Positions 8,750 to 17,719 of a stretch of DNA of 35,477 bases are shown one piece after another (the stretch's first letter is position 1; each line of letters opens with the position of its first letter). The position numbers and the translations under genes are program-made. The notes below the pieces were generated by a model, which had not been told where the DNA came from, did no database searches, and saw only the letters and a program-made list of their open reading frames with translations. The DNA is from Azospirillum sp. CAG:239 (GTDB taxonomy: Bacteria > Pseudomonadota > Alphaproteobacteria > RF32 > CAG-239). The stretch is from NCBI GenBank assembly GCA_000436375.1, contig FR885426.1:1-35477 (forward strand), read 5' to 3'.

Positions 8750-10177
8750 TTAAGCGTAGCTGTACTGACGAAATTCCCGGTTCTGGAGAATTTTGGCAAT
8801 GGTAGATTCCAAATCCTCGTTTTGGCGGGATTCAATGATTTCGATAATCTCGACTTCCTTTTTATCCAGACGGCGGTTAATGCCGATAGAATCGTAATAC
8901 TGCTTGGAACTGTTATAAAGTTTGGCTGCCTGCAGGCTATTGCCCTGCGCATAGTAAAACTGCGAAAGCATTTTGCCGGCATTGGCCACCTGCCGCGGAT
9001 AAATTTCCTCGTCGGCAAGGTTCAAAACATTTTCATAAGCCCAAACGGCTTTATTGTTGGATTCCGCCCGGGCATACATGTCGGCGGCACGGCTCCAGGC
9101 GTTGACATTCTGCGGTGCAAGCTCAATCGCCAGTTCAAAGGCGCCGGTTGCCAGATGAACGTCCGACAGGCTGGCCAGCGTGCCGAAAGTGCAGGCATAG
9201 TTGGAAACTTCCCGAAACAACATATCGCGTTTGTCGCCCTGGCTCATGGAGGCACCGCGGTCGATTTCGGCGTCCATCAAAGCTTCTATCAGCGCCAAAG
9301 CCAGCGACGGATCGCCTTTGGCCAGATGAAACAGCGCTTCGTCCTCGCGGGGCAGCGGATTGTCCGTTGCCGCGCGAATCTGTTCGAATTTGCCGTTAAC
9401 GCACAGGGCAATAAAATCCTCAATGGCTTCGATAACCTGCAAAATATCGTCTTCGGTATTCTGTCCCTGATTACGGAACATGACGGTCTGGGCGATTTTA
9501 AGGTCATCGACGCCGCGGCCGGCCATGTCGATTATCAGGCCCAGAAGTTCCGACAGGCCTTTGCGGCTCTGCTGATATTGCAGGCTCTCAATGTCGAGCC
9601 GGACGCGATTGGCTTCAAGTTCGCTGAGTTTGCCCTTTTTCCAGTCCAAGTCTATGCCGGAAGTTTTGATTCTTTCGTTGGTTCGGATTGCGGCTTTTTC
9701 GAGGTCACGGTCATATTTTTCTTTCTTCTGCCGGTCTTTTTCCTCGTCCAGCGCGGTCTCGCGTTCCTGTTCTTCATTCAGTCGGCGCTGGTTCTCGTGT
9801 TCGTCAAGCTGCTGTTTTTCGGCCCGGGCCTGTTCCAGCTCGCGCTCCAATTCCTTTTCAAGTTCCTTTTCAAGCTCCAGCTCACTGGCGATGCTGTCGT
9901 CGCCTTCCGGCGTGCTGCTGTCGTCAAACAAAATGCCGCCGCGGTTTTGAGCAGCCTGGTCGCTTTTCAGAAAAGAGACGATGGACTTGACATAAAGAAT
10001 GATTATCAGGAACAAAAACAGAATGAAGGCCAGCAGCATCAGAATAATGGAAACAATGCGAAGATTGTCGGCGCCGGAAAAATAGCGGCTGAAAATCCCG
10101 GCCATGACGTCCAGATTGCTGGACACCGTGCTTAAAAAATCTCCTGCGGAGAGAACAGTTATTACCTGATCCGGCAT
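8750..10177 (-). CDS. Membrane-anchored coiled-coil and TPR protein, unknown role
   Basis: A 475-residue protein. One membrane segment is clear at about residues 40-63 (IVSIILMLLAFILFLFLIII), followed by a short linker and a highly charged coiled coil at about 90-175 with ELEKELEKELEREL-type repeats. A helical C-terminal region (about 190-450) contains TPR-like units, for example around ATGAFELAIELAPQNVNAWSRAADMY and AGKMLSQFYYAQGNSLQAAK; only short parts are given here. I do not recognise a named family. It is preceded by a divergent gene at 10300 and has no obvious operon partner. A role as a periplasm- or cytoplasm-facing scaffold is possible but not shown. Confidence 0.8.
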   Translation of the reverse strand: MPDQVITVLSAGDFLSTVSSNLDVMAGIFSRYFSGADNLRIVSIILMLLAFILFLFLIIILYVKSIVSFLKSDQAAQNRGGILFDDSSTPEGDDSIASELELEKELEKELERELEQARAEKQQLDEHENQRRLNEEQERETALDEEKDRQKKEKYDRDLEKAAIRTNERIKTSGIDLDWKKGKLSELEANRVRLDIESLQYQQSRKGLSELLGLIIDMAGRGVDDLKIAQTVMFRNQGQNTEDDILQVIEAIEDFIALCVNGKFEQIRAATDNPLPREDEALFHLAKGDPSLALALIEALMDAEIDRGASMSQGDKRDMLFREVSNYACTFGTLASLSDVHLATGAFELAIELAPQNVNAWSRAADMYARAESNNKAVWAYENVLNLADEEIYPRQVANAGKMLSQFYYAQGNSLQAAKLYNSSKQYYDSIGINRRLDKKEVEIIEIIESRQNEDLESTIAKILQNREFRQYSYA

Positions 10178-10299
10178 AATTTCAAGGCCACCATTTACAA
10201 ATTGTCAATTAGTGTTTAGTATACCTTACTGCAACGCATTATATTACAGGTGCGGGCAAAAACACAACAAGAAAAAGAACTAGCAGAAATAGATTAAAA

Positions 10300-11214
10300 A
10301 TGGGTTACTTCAGCCAGAGAAAAAAACACGAGAGAGCGAACCTGATTCTTAACATTACGCTGACGACCATCGCCGTGCTTACTGTGCTGTCCTTTTTTGA
10401 CAGCTCAATCAGCCGCTTTTTCGATTTGCTCGGTTTCTGGCGCTTTCATTACTATATAATCACGCTGGCGGCGTTTTTCTATGCGCTGGCCGGCAAGTTT
10501 TTCGTTCATGCCGCGGCTGCGTTTGTGCTGCTGACAATCAATTATGCGGCGATAGCCTCTTCCGCCAACATTTTCAGCAATGCGGCGCAGGAAGGCGAAA
10601 ACAGGCTTACCATCCTGTATCAGAACAATGTGCGGCATGCCGAGCCGCTGGTTCGCGATGCCAAGGAAGCGAACGCCGACATCATCGGCGTCAACCACCG
10701 CCGGATTCCGGCATATCTGCCGGAGAGTTTCGGCGACTACCAGTTGTTTCATCAGGAAGGCGATGCCGAAAAGAGTTTCATTTTGACCCGAAAAACGCCG
10801 CTTCGCGCCGGAAAGCTGCGGCTGACCGCAGAAAGAACTGCATCGTTTCTGACTTTTGAAGCAGGCGGCAGGAATCTGATTTTCGTCAATGTCAATTTTG
10901 CCGGGCTGACCGGCAGCGAAGAAAAAACGGTCTTCGGCAATCTGGCCGAATTTGTTCTCAGTCAGGACGAGCCGCTGATTATCGTCGGCGATTTCGGAAT
11001 TCCCGCCTGGTCGGAAACTTTTCGGACGTTTTTGGCTCAGACCGGACTGGAAGTCAAAAACCACATCATCATGAGCGACGGCAGCAGCAGGTTCAACCTG
11101 TTTACGGTGCCCAGCGTCAATGTTCTGGGTTATCGCAGCCTCGGGTTGGAAAATATTGACATTTTACCGGCGCACAAAGGCAGCCGCCCGTTCCGTTTTG
11201 ACCTAATCTTTTAG
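10300..11214 (+). CDS. Membrane protein with degenerate endonuclease/exonuclease/phosphatase domain
   Basis: A 304-residue protein with three hydrophobic segments (about residues 16-36, 47-64, 66-88) and then a domain that follows the outline of the EEP (exonuclease III/DNase I/sphingomyelinase) fold: LTILYQNN near 105, ANADIIGVNHRR near 127, LIIVGDFGIPAWSETF near 228 and a final GSRPFRFDL. The positions that hold catalytic residues in this fold are changed: the Glu of the usual LQE is replaced (GVNH), the Asn of GDFN is Gly, and the Asp-His of SDHxP is absent. I infer an inactive membrane relative, perhaps a binding protein. It is convergent with the next gene, with overlapping stop codons. 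Confidence 0.7.
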   Translation: MGYFSQRKKHERANLILNITLTTIAVLTVLSFFDSSISRFFDLLGFWRFHYYIITLAAFFYALAGKFFVHAAAAFVLLTINYAAIASSANIFSNAAQEGENRLTILYQNNVRHAEPLVRDAKEANADIIGVNHRRIPAYLPESFGDYQLFHQEGDAEKSFILTRKTPLRAGKLRLTAERTASFLTFEAGGRNLIFVNVNFAGLTGSEEKTVFGNLAEFVLSQDEPLIIVGDFGIPAWSETFRTFLAQTGLEVKNHIIMSDGSSRFNLFTVPSVNVLGYRSLGLENIDILPAHKGSRPFRFDLIF

Positions 11215-12659
11215 TTCAGTTTCCGCAACTTTTCATTTAACATCCGGGAAAAACTGTTTTTGCCGAAAGTTTCGGCGCAGGCAACCGCGGTTTGCAAATT
11301 TTTGCGCGCCTGTTCGGCGTTACCCTGATGAAGCTCAATCAGGCCAATGTTGGCATAATCGGCTGCCGCCGCGGTATAGCGGTCGTTTTTCCGTTCCAGC
11401 GCCGCGGCTTCCTGAAACCAGACCTTAGCCGCTTCCTCTTCACGGCGGCGCAGAAAAATCAACCCCATCAGATTATAGGCTCCGGCAATATGAAAAGAAG
11501 TCCGCTGCTTCTTCGCCTCGGGCAGGAAAGCGCGCAGAACATGTTCCGCCGTGTCGGTTTCGCCGTTTTCAAACAGAGCCAGCGCCTGCAGATAGAGGCT
11601 TTCGAAACAGGCCGCAAGATTACCGTCCCGCCGGTAGTATCCGGCCGCTTTTGCCGCGGCGGCGGCCGCTTTGTCCCTTTTTTTGCGCGCATAAAAGACA
11701 TGGGCGGAAAGTTCGGCGGAAAAAGCAAGCCCCGAAACGGAATTCAGACGCCGGCTGATTTTTTCGCTTTGCTCAAGACAACGGCGCGCTTCGGTATAGC
11801 GGCGCTGCAAAATGTTCAGCAATGCCTGTTGGTTGAGAAGGCCGGCCGCAAGTCTTTCGGCGCCGGCAGTCCGGCTGAGTTCCAGCGCCCGCGCAAAATC
11901 GTCCGCCGCTTCCGCAAATTTTTCCTGAAGCGTCCAGAGCATGCCGCAGTTGCCGACAGCTTCGGCCTCTCCGACCGCGTCGCCGTATGAACGGAAAAGG
12001 CCGGCGGCCGCGTCAAACATAAATTTCGCCACGTCTTCGACACAGGAAAGCCGATAGACCGTTCCGCTCAAAAGCAGTGCCTGCGCCTCTTCGACAAAAG
12101 CCTTTTCCCGTTCGAAAAGACTAACCGCCTCCGCCGCACAGGCCGAAGCGGAGAGCATGTCGCCGTCGCGGAGAAACAGCCAGCCCTGCACGAACCGCTT
12201 GCGTGCCTTGGCATAGCGGGACAAATTCCTGTCCGGAACGTTTTCGATGATTTTTTCCGCGGCGTCTTTATCGCCGGCAAACAAGCGAAAAACCGCGGTT
12301 TCGACCGGAGAAAGCCTTTTATCCGGCTCGGCAGCCGACAATGCTTCAAGCAACAGGGCATCGGTTTCGCGACCGCGGCGGCGCAGAAAAGCTTCCGCCG
12401 GAGCGGTTTTGCCGCAGGCCATATTTAACAGCGCCCGGCGCGCGCTTTGGGAACGACAGCCGAGTAAAAAGGCAATCGTGCGCCGCAGTACGTCCGAATT
12501 GAAATACATCCGGCCGCGTTCAATCCGGCTGCGCTTCAAGAGTTTTCGAACCGCCATTTTCTGAAAATGGTCGCGGCGTATTCGGCGCAGCAGCCGGAAC
12601 AGATTCCAGCCCGCATAGAAAAAAACGGCGAAAATTAATATATATTGCCAATAAATCAT
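11211..12659 (-). CDS. Membrane-anchored TPR protein, unknown role
   Basis: A 482-residue protein with one N-terminal membrane segment (about residues 4-24, YILIFAVFFYAGWNLFRLL) followed by a basic stretch rich in Arg and Lys, which predicts a cytoplasmic body. The rest is helical; four good TPR units are visible in the C-terminal half, at the stretches beginning AVGNCGMLWTLQEKFAEAA, GLLNQQALLNILQRRYTEA, GAYNLMGLIFLRRREEEAA and DYANIGLIELHQGNAEQA. TPR arrays bind other proteins; the partner is unknown. Its stop codon overlaps that of the convergent gene before it by two bases. It resembles the gene at 8750 in architecture but not in obvious sequence. Confidence 0.82.
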   Translation of the reverse strand: MIYWQYILIFAVFFYAGWNLFRLLRRIRRDHFQKMAVRKLLKRSRIERGRMYFNSDVLRRTIAFLLGCRSQSARRALLNMACGKTAPAEAFLRRRGRETDALLLEALSAAEPDKRLSPVETAVFRLFAGDKDAAEKIIENVPDRNLSRYAKARKRFVQGWLFLRDGDMLSASACAAEAVSLFEREKAFVEEAQALLLSGTVYRLSCVEDVAKFMFDAAAGLFRSYGDAVGEAEAVGNCGMLWTLQEKFAEAADDFARALELSRTAGAERLAAGLLNQQALLNILQRRYTEARRCLEQSEKISRRLNSVSGLAFSAELSAHVFYARKKRDKAAAAAAKAAGYYRRDGNLAACFESLYLQALALFENGETDTAEHVLRAFLPEAKKQRTSFHIAGAYNLMGLIFLRRREEEAAKVWFQEAAALERKNDRYTAAAADYANIGLIELHQGNAEQARKNLQTAVACAETFGKNSFSRMLNEKLRKLN

Positions 12660-12736
12660 CTGACGTTTAACACTAAATTAGTTATTCCCGGGTTATATTC
12701 GGCTTAACAATGAAAATATATAGGGATTTTTGCAAA

Positions 12737-15178
12737 ATGGCTATCTCAAAATTGAAATCTGACGAGTTATACAAAAAATGCGACCCGCACAAGTTCGAGT
12801 TTACAACAACCGCAGAGCTGGAAGAGCGGCTTTCGGCACTGGGGCAGGATCGCGCCCTGAGCGCCGTGGAACTCGGCATCAACATCAAGTCCAAAGGGTA
12901 CAACCTGTTCTGTCTCGGCCCCGAGGGAACCGGCAAGACCAGCCTGGTCAAACGTATTCTGGTCAAAGAGGCCAAAGAGCGTCCAACCCCGCAGGACTGG
13001 GTTTACGTTTACAATTTTGAAGAACCGCACAAGCCTATTGCCATATCCTTTGCCGCCGGCGACGCTCCCGAATTTGCCAAGGACATTGACAAACTTATCG
13101 AAGAATTTTCGTCTTCCATTCCGGCCGTGCTGGACAGCGACGAATATAAGGCGGCCCTGAGCATTATCCGCGAAAAATATAAGCAGAAAAAGGAGGAATA
13201 CATCCGCCTGCTGCAAAAAAAGGCCAAAGGCAAAAGCGTTTCGCTGCTGCATATGCCGGTCGGACTGGTCGTCGCGCCGGTCAAAAACGGCGAGGTACTC
13301 AGTCCGGAAGCCTTTGACGAATTGCCGGAAGACGAGAAAAAGTCGCTTATCGACGACCTGAACATGATGCAGGAAGAAATTGAAAACGCCGCGCAGGACC
13401 TGCCCGAATGGGAGGACAAACAGCGCCGCGAATCGAGCCTGCTGCGCGAAAAGTTCATTAAAGTCGCGGTTAAAAACCCGATTGACAATCTGCGCCATAA
13501 ATACAAAGGACACAAACAGGTTGGCGACTTTCTGAAAGCGGTTCAGAAAAACATCATCGAAAACATCGAAGACTTTCTGCCCAACGGCGGTAATGAAAAC
13601 GGAAACCAGGGCGAAGGCGAAGACGCGCTGACTGCATTGCTGAGCCGCATGAACAAACAGGAAGAAGACAAATTTGCCAAATTTAAGGTTAATGTCGTCG
13701 TCAAAAACGAGCCGGGTTCCGGCGCGCCGATTGTCCATCTGGACCATCCGACGCAGGGCAATCTGGTCGGCAAGGTCGAGCGTCTGCAACAATACGGCGC
13801 CCTGCTGACCGACTTTACGCTGATTAAGGCCGGCGCCCTGCACCGCGCCAACGGCGGTTTTCTGTTGATTGACGCCCGCAAGCTGCTGTTGCAGCCTTAT
13901 GCCTGGGATTCTCTCAAACGCGCTCTGGCGTCCAAAACCATTAAAATCGAAACGCCGAGCGACGAAACCAGTTTTACGACCATTTCGCTGGACCCGATGC
14001 CCATTCCGCTGGACGTCAAGGTTATCCTAACCGGCGACGAAGACCTGTATGAGGTTCTTTCCGAACGCGACCCTGATTTTTCAGACTACTTTAAAGTCGA
14101 AGCCGATTTCGGCGTGCTGATGGACAGAACCGAAGAAAACGAACTGGAATATGCCAAACTCATCGGTTCGCTTTCCAAAAAGAAAAAACTGCGGTCGCTG
14201 AACCGGCAGGCGGTGGCGAAAGTCATCGAATATTCGTCGCGGCTGGCCGAGGATTCCGAAAAACTGACCGCGCACATTGCCTCTATCGGCGACCTGTTGC
14301 GTGAGGCCGACTATTGGGCGCGCAAATCAAAAGCCAATCAAATCGGCAAAAATCACATTGAGCAGGCTATCGACGCGCAGATTTACCGCAGCGACCGCAT
14401 TAAGCAGGCCATGTTGGAACAGATTGATAAAGGAACCATCCTAATTGACGTCGAAGGCGAACGCGTCGGGCAGATCAACGGTCTGGTCGTATACAACTTC
14501 TCGCGCAATTCCTTCGGCAAGCCGTCGCGAATTACCACACAGGTTCGGCTTGGCAAGGGCGAATTTATCAACATCGAACGAGAAGTCGAAATGAGCGGCC
14601 CGATACACAGCAAAGGCGTATTGATTCTGCAATCGCTGATTGCCAACCGTTTTGCCAAGGAATCGCCCTTGTCGCTGTCGGCTTCGATTGTTTTCGAGCA
14701 GTCCTACGGCGGCGTCGACGGCGACAGCGCTTCGTCAACCGAATATTACTGCCTGTTGTCGGCCATTGCCAACCTGCCGATTAAGCAGAATATTGCGGTA
14801 ACCGGTTCCATCAACCAGTTTGGCGAAATTCAGCCCATCGGCGGCGCCAATGAGAAAATCGAAGGTTTCTTCGACGTCTGCAACCATCGCGGCCTGACCG
14901 GAAACCAAGGCGTGATTATTCCGCGCACCAACGTCAAGGACCTGATGCTGCGCGAAGACGTGCTGACTGCCGTTGACGAAGGACGTTTCCATATCTGGGC
15001 TGTCGACACCGTCGACGACGGCATTGAAATACTGACCGGAATTCCGGCGGGAAAGGCCGACAAAAACGGCGATTATCCGAAAGGCACCGTCAATTATATG
15101 GTCAAAAAGAGTCTGGAACACTATTACAAGCGCTATGTCCATTTTGCCAAAGAAACCAACGGCTGTCTCGGCAAATAA
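12737..15178 (+). CDS. Lon-like AAA+ protease (YcbZ/LonB-related)
   Basis: An 813-residue ATP-dependent serine protease of the Lon family. The chosen ATG at 12737 has AGGGA ten bases upstream; an in-frame ATG 27 bp earlier has none. A P-loop GPEGTGKT lies at about residues 60-68 (Lys67), followed by a long charged helical insert (about 120-290) and the remaining ATPase domain. The protease domain has the catalytic Ser664 in DGDSASS and Lys707 in NEKIEG; their 43-residue separation is the same as in Escherichia coli Lon. It lacks the N-terminal Lon substrate domain, as in the YcbZ-type Lon-related proteins. One base separates its stop from the following phosphatase gene. Confidence 0.9.
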   Translation: MAISKLKSDELYKKCDPHKFEFTTTAELEERLSALGQDRALSAVELGINIKSKGYNLFCLGPEGTGKTSLVKRILVKEAKERPTPQDWVYVYNFEEPHKPIAISFAAGDAPEFAKDIDKLIEEFSSSIPAVLDSDEYKAALSIIREKYKQKKEEYIRLLQKKAKGKSVSLLHMPVGLVVAPVKNGEVLSPEAFDELPEDEKKSLIDDLNMMQEEIENAAQDLPEWEDKQRRESSLLREKFIKVAVKNPIDNLRHKYKGHKQVGDFLKAVQKNIIENIEDFLPNGGNENGNQGEGEDALTALLSRMNKQEEDKFAKFKVNVVVKNEPGSGAPIVHLDHPTQGNLVGKVERLQQYGALLTDFTLIKAGALHRANGGFLLIDARKLLLQPYAWDSLKRALASKTIKIETPSDETSFTTISLDPMPIPLDVKVILTGDEDLYEVLSERDPDFSDYFKVEADFGVLMDRTEENELEYAKLIGSLSKKKKLRSLNRQAVAKVIEYSSRLAEDSEKLTAHIASIGDLLREADYWARKSKANQIGKNHIEQAIDAQIYRSDRIKQAMLEQIDKGTILIDVEGERVGQINGLVVYNFSRNSFGKPSRITTQVRLGKGEFINIEREVEMSGPIHSKGVLILQSLIANRFAKESPLSLSASIVFEQSYGGVDGDSASSTEYYCLLSAIANLPIKQNIAVTGSINQFGEIQPIGGANEKIEGFFDVCNHRGLTGNQGVIIPRTNVKDLMLREDVLTAVDEGRFHIWAVDTVDDGIEILTGIPAGKADKNGDYPKGTVNYMVKKSLEHYYKRYVHFAKETNGCLGK

Positions 15179-15179
15179 G

Positions 15180-15638
15180 ATGAAAATTCTGTTTGTCTGT
15201 TCCGCCAACATCTGCCGGTCGCCGACCGCGGAAGGTATCATGCGACAGCTTTGCCCGGAAGCACAAATCGATTCCGCCGGTCTCTGCGCTTATGAAGGCG
15301 ACGCTCCGGACATATACGCCGTTACCTGCGCCGCACGGCACGGAATCGACATTTCCGGGCTGCGTTCAAGACCGGTGCGCGCCGACGACTTTGCCGTTTT
15401 CGACCGGATTTTGGCCATGGATGCCGACAGCGCCGGATATCTGGAACTGCGACGGCCACAGGGCGACAAACGTTATCAGAAAGCAAAAATCGAAAACCTG
15501 GCGGCTTACGCCGGCGTTTCGCAGATTCCGAATCCATACGGCACAGACGGTTTCGAGGCGGTTTATGACCTGATTGACAAAGCCTGTCGGAATCTGGCGG
15601 CAAAAATTCAGGAGAATTTGGCAAGCAGCGCCTTATAG
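15180..15638 (+). CDS. Low-molecular-weight protein-tyrosine phosphatase-like protein
   Basis: A 152-residue protein starting MKILFVCSANICRSPTAEG, the phosphate-binding loop C-X5-R of LMW phosphatases (Cys7, Arg13) followed by the conserved SPTAEG. The fold and length fit the family, which removes phosphate from tyrosines or acts in arsenate reduction. One key position is altered: the general-acid Asp of the usual DPY is Asn118 in IPNPYG. The cysteine nucleophile is intact, so it may bind or trap phosphotyrosine, or act slowly. It starts one base after the Lon-like gene and is probably cotranscribed with it. Its 3' end overlaps the convergent J-domain gene by 31 bp. Confidence 0.85.
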   Translation: MKILFVCSANICRSPTAEGIMRQLCPEAQIDSAGLCAYEGDAPDIYAVTCAARHGIDISGLRSRPVRADDFAVFDRILAMDADSAGYLELRRPQGDKRYQKAKIENLAAYAGVSQIPNPYGTDGFEAVYDLIDKACRNLAAKIQENLASSAL

Positions 15639-16153
15639 GCGATTGTCAGCTGTTTGAATTTTTCTTCGGCGTTTTTATCATCATGATTGACATCGGGATG
15701 ATATTTTTTGACCAGCTTTTTATATTGCTTTTTCAGGGTTTCAACGCTTACTTCGCCGGGCTTAAGCTCCATAATCTGCAAAAAGCGCCGTTCTTCCTCG
15801 TTATACCAGACATCGTCCATGGCGGCGAAGTCGGTGGCATATTCGCCGAAGAAACCGAAATCGTCCTTGATGTTGTATCCGAAATTATATTTGACCTTTG
15901 ATTTGAAGCCGCGAAAGTGCATGCGGCGTTTGGGCTCTTCTTCCGGCGCTTCGGTCGAAATGCCCTCATAGTAGTTCCATTTGGCGTTATATTCCTGCAC
16001 GTGTTCCAGACAAAACCAATAATATTCTTTCAACCTGCGGTTTTTGGGTGCGCGGTATTCTCCGGGTTTATTGCAGCCCGGGTGATCGCACCGGCGTTCT
16101 TTGTCATCGGTCTGCGGTGCAAAATATTTGCGGCTTCGTACAGCTTTTCTCAT
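15608..16153 (-). CDS. J-domain co-chaperone with N-terminal Cys/His motif
   Basis: A 181-residue protein (start chosen at the ATG at 16153; a TTG 45 bp upstream would add 15 residues without a ribosome site). Near the N terminus it has CDHPGC, EYRAPKNRR and CLEHVQEYN, a pattern known from a conserved alphaproteobacterial family. The C-terminal 60 residues form a J-domain with the HPD motif at about 152-154, which stimulates the ATPase of DnaK-type chaperones. The two Cys of CDHPGC plus the Cys and His of CLEH may bind zinc. The specific client is not known. Confidence 0.88.
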   Translation of the reverse strand: MRKAVRSRKYFAPQTDDKERRCDHPGCNKPGEYRAPKNRRLKEYYWFCLEHVQEYNAKWNYYEGISTEAPEEEPKRRMHFRGFKSKVKYNFGYNIKDDFGFFGEYATDFAAMDDVWYNEEERRFLQIMELKPGEVSVETLKKQYKKLVKKYHPDVNHDDKNAEEKFKQLTIAYKALLAKFS

Positions 16154-16295
16154 AAACGCTAAAATTTTTTCCGTTGATGGTTGTGTTTTATAATTCAAGG
16201 ATATATTATTAGCCTATTCTTGCCGCAATGGCAACAGAATAGAATAAAATTCGCCTTGTTTTAACATTATTATCGGACTGCCTGAGAACTGCCCA

Positions 16296-16607
16296 ATGAC
16301 AAAACTGGTTAACAAAGTGCTTATTATCAACGGCCGCAGAACAAGCATGCGTTTATGCCTCAGCGAATGGTGCGCGCTGGAAAGAATCTGCCGTGAAGAA
16401 AAGCTTTCGCGCAACCGCCTGATCGAAATCATCGAAAACAGCAACCGGGTTCATCTGGGCCTGACATATCTGACCAGGCTGTTTACGCTGTTTTATTTCT
16501 ACAATCAGGCAGTCAGTCCGAAAGAACATTTCGGCCGCAAGAAAGGCGAAGAAAAAATCCGCCTGGTTCTTGAAGAACTCTATGCGGTCAAAAGCGAAAC
16601 AGCATAA
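16296..16607 (+). CDS. Ribbon-helix-helix domain protein
   Basis: A 103-residue protein. The stretch VLIINGRRTSMRLCLSEWCALERICREEKLS has the order strand, helix, helix of the ribbon-helix-helix fold (Pfam RHH_4 type) common in alphaproteobacteria; the remainder is helical and basic. Such proteins bind DNA as dimers, but many members have no assigned targets. The gene stands alone on its strand and overlaps the convergent next gene by 20 bp. Nothing in the sequence shows its operator. Confidence 0.75.
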   Translation: MTKLVNKVLIINGRRTSMRLCLSEWCALERICREEKLSRNRLIEIIENSNRVHLGLTYLTRLFTLFYFYNQAVSPKEHFGRKKGEEKIRLVLEELYAVKSETA

Positions 16608-17694
16608 AAAGAATCAGCGCGGCAATCAACGCCGGTCCCCAATACAGAATCGAGGTTTTAAAAGTTCCGGCCGGCGCCTCTGAGCGTTTTTTATCAAGAT
16701 AACGCGGCCAAAAGTTCGGGGATTTCTTTTCGACCGCCGACAGCCTGCCGGTTTTAAAACCGAGAAGATTCATCTGGCTGACGAATTTTTCGCCGGGCGC
16801 CAAAAAAGTTTTTTCAGGTTCAACCGTACCGGCATAATCCGCAAATATATTTTCAATCTCGGATGCCGGACAATAACTTTTAAGTTCCCCTATCGCCCGG
16901 CACAGCTTCAATCCGGCAAAATCACGGGGCACTTTACCGCGCCCCAAAGCAAAAAGTCGATGTTCGCAAGACGCCGGAAAGACCGCGTCAACACCGGCAA
17001 AAGCGACACGCCCTTTGGTATCGACGGCAAGCCGGTTCCAGCCGGCAACGACAATCTTCCTGACAAACAGCATTTTGGCAAACAAACGCACAAGGTTTTT
17101 CCCGGCTTCCGGCGTCAAATCGGCCGTTAAAACAAAATCACGCGGCGAATCCGCAATCCATTGTCCGGCAGAAGTTTTTAGCCAATCGGTCGGAAGTGCC
17201 CAAAACGCTTCCGAATCCGCGGAAACATTCGTCAATGCCTCCTGTTCGGAAGCATACAGACGCATATCGGAAGCCAGAAGCAAACGCTTGTCAAAAGCGG
17301 CGGCGGCATCGGGCCAGGCGGCAAAATCGCCGGACGCCAGTTCGCGGAACAGACGGCGGCAAAAAAAGGAATCGCAGTCGCTCTTCTTACGCAACACGAC
17401 CGGCCCGGAAGGGAAATGTTCGGTTTTTTCCGACAAAAAAAGCGGCGCGGAACTCTCCGGCGCCAAAGCGGCCAATTCTGAAAGCAGAACGGTAAGGCCG
17501 GCATTCCGGGGAACAGCCAGAAAAGACTCCAGCCGCCGTGGAAAAGGTTCCGCCGACGGCTTTACAAAAAAGCGCGCCGGGGTTATAACATCTTTGAAAG
17601 ACGACAGTCCGTCCAACAAAAACAACAAGTCAAAACGGGCCAGTCCGACGGCCAATTTCAATTTTTGGCAACTGTAAACAAAACGGTTTATCAT
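16588..17694 (-). CDS. Degenerate UbiB/ABC1-kinase-like membrane protein
   Basis: A 368-residue protein divergent from mutM, the place where ubiE-ubiB lie in many alphaproteobacteria. It follows the outline of UbiB: an N-terminal LAVGLARFDLLFLLDG segment, a middle DMRLYASEQEALTN and WALPTDWLKTSAGQWI region like the UbiB segment preceding the catalytic loop, VDTKGRVAFAGVD where UbiB has its metal-binding DFG region, and a C-terminal membrane helix (last 18 residues). The kinase-like catalytic residues are gone: no invariant Lys motif, no HxDxHPGN (here VVAGWNRLAV) and no DFG. UbiB supports ubiquinone synthesis, so a changed or lost role is likely. The start is uncertain (17700 is also possible). 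Confidence 0.6.
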   Translation of the reverse strand: MINRFVYSCQKLKLAVGLARFDLLFLLDGLSSFKDVITPARFFVKPSAEPFPRRLESFLAVPRNAGLTVLLSELAALAPESSAPLFLSEKTEHFPSGPVVLRKKSDCDSFFCRRLFRELASGDFAAWPDAAAAFDKRLLLASDMRLYASEQEALTNVSADSEAFWALPTDWLKTSAGQWIADSPRDFVLTADLTPEAGKNLVRLFAKMLFVRKIVVAGWNRLAVDTKGRVAFAGVDAVFPASCEHRLFALGRGKVPRDFAGLKLCRAIGELKSYCPASEIENIFADYAGTVEPEKTFLAPGEKFVSQMNLLGFKTGRLSAVEKKSPNFWPRYLDKKRSEAPAGTFKTSILYWGPALIAALILFMLFRF

Positions 17695-17719
17695 ACGCAT
17701 CTTTTTACCCGAGGTTAAC

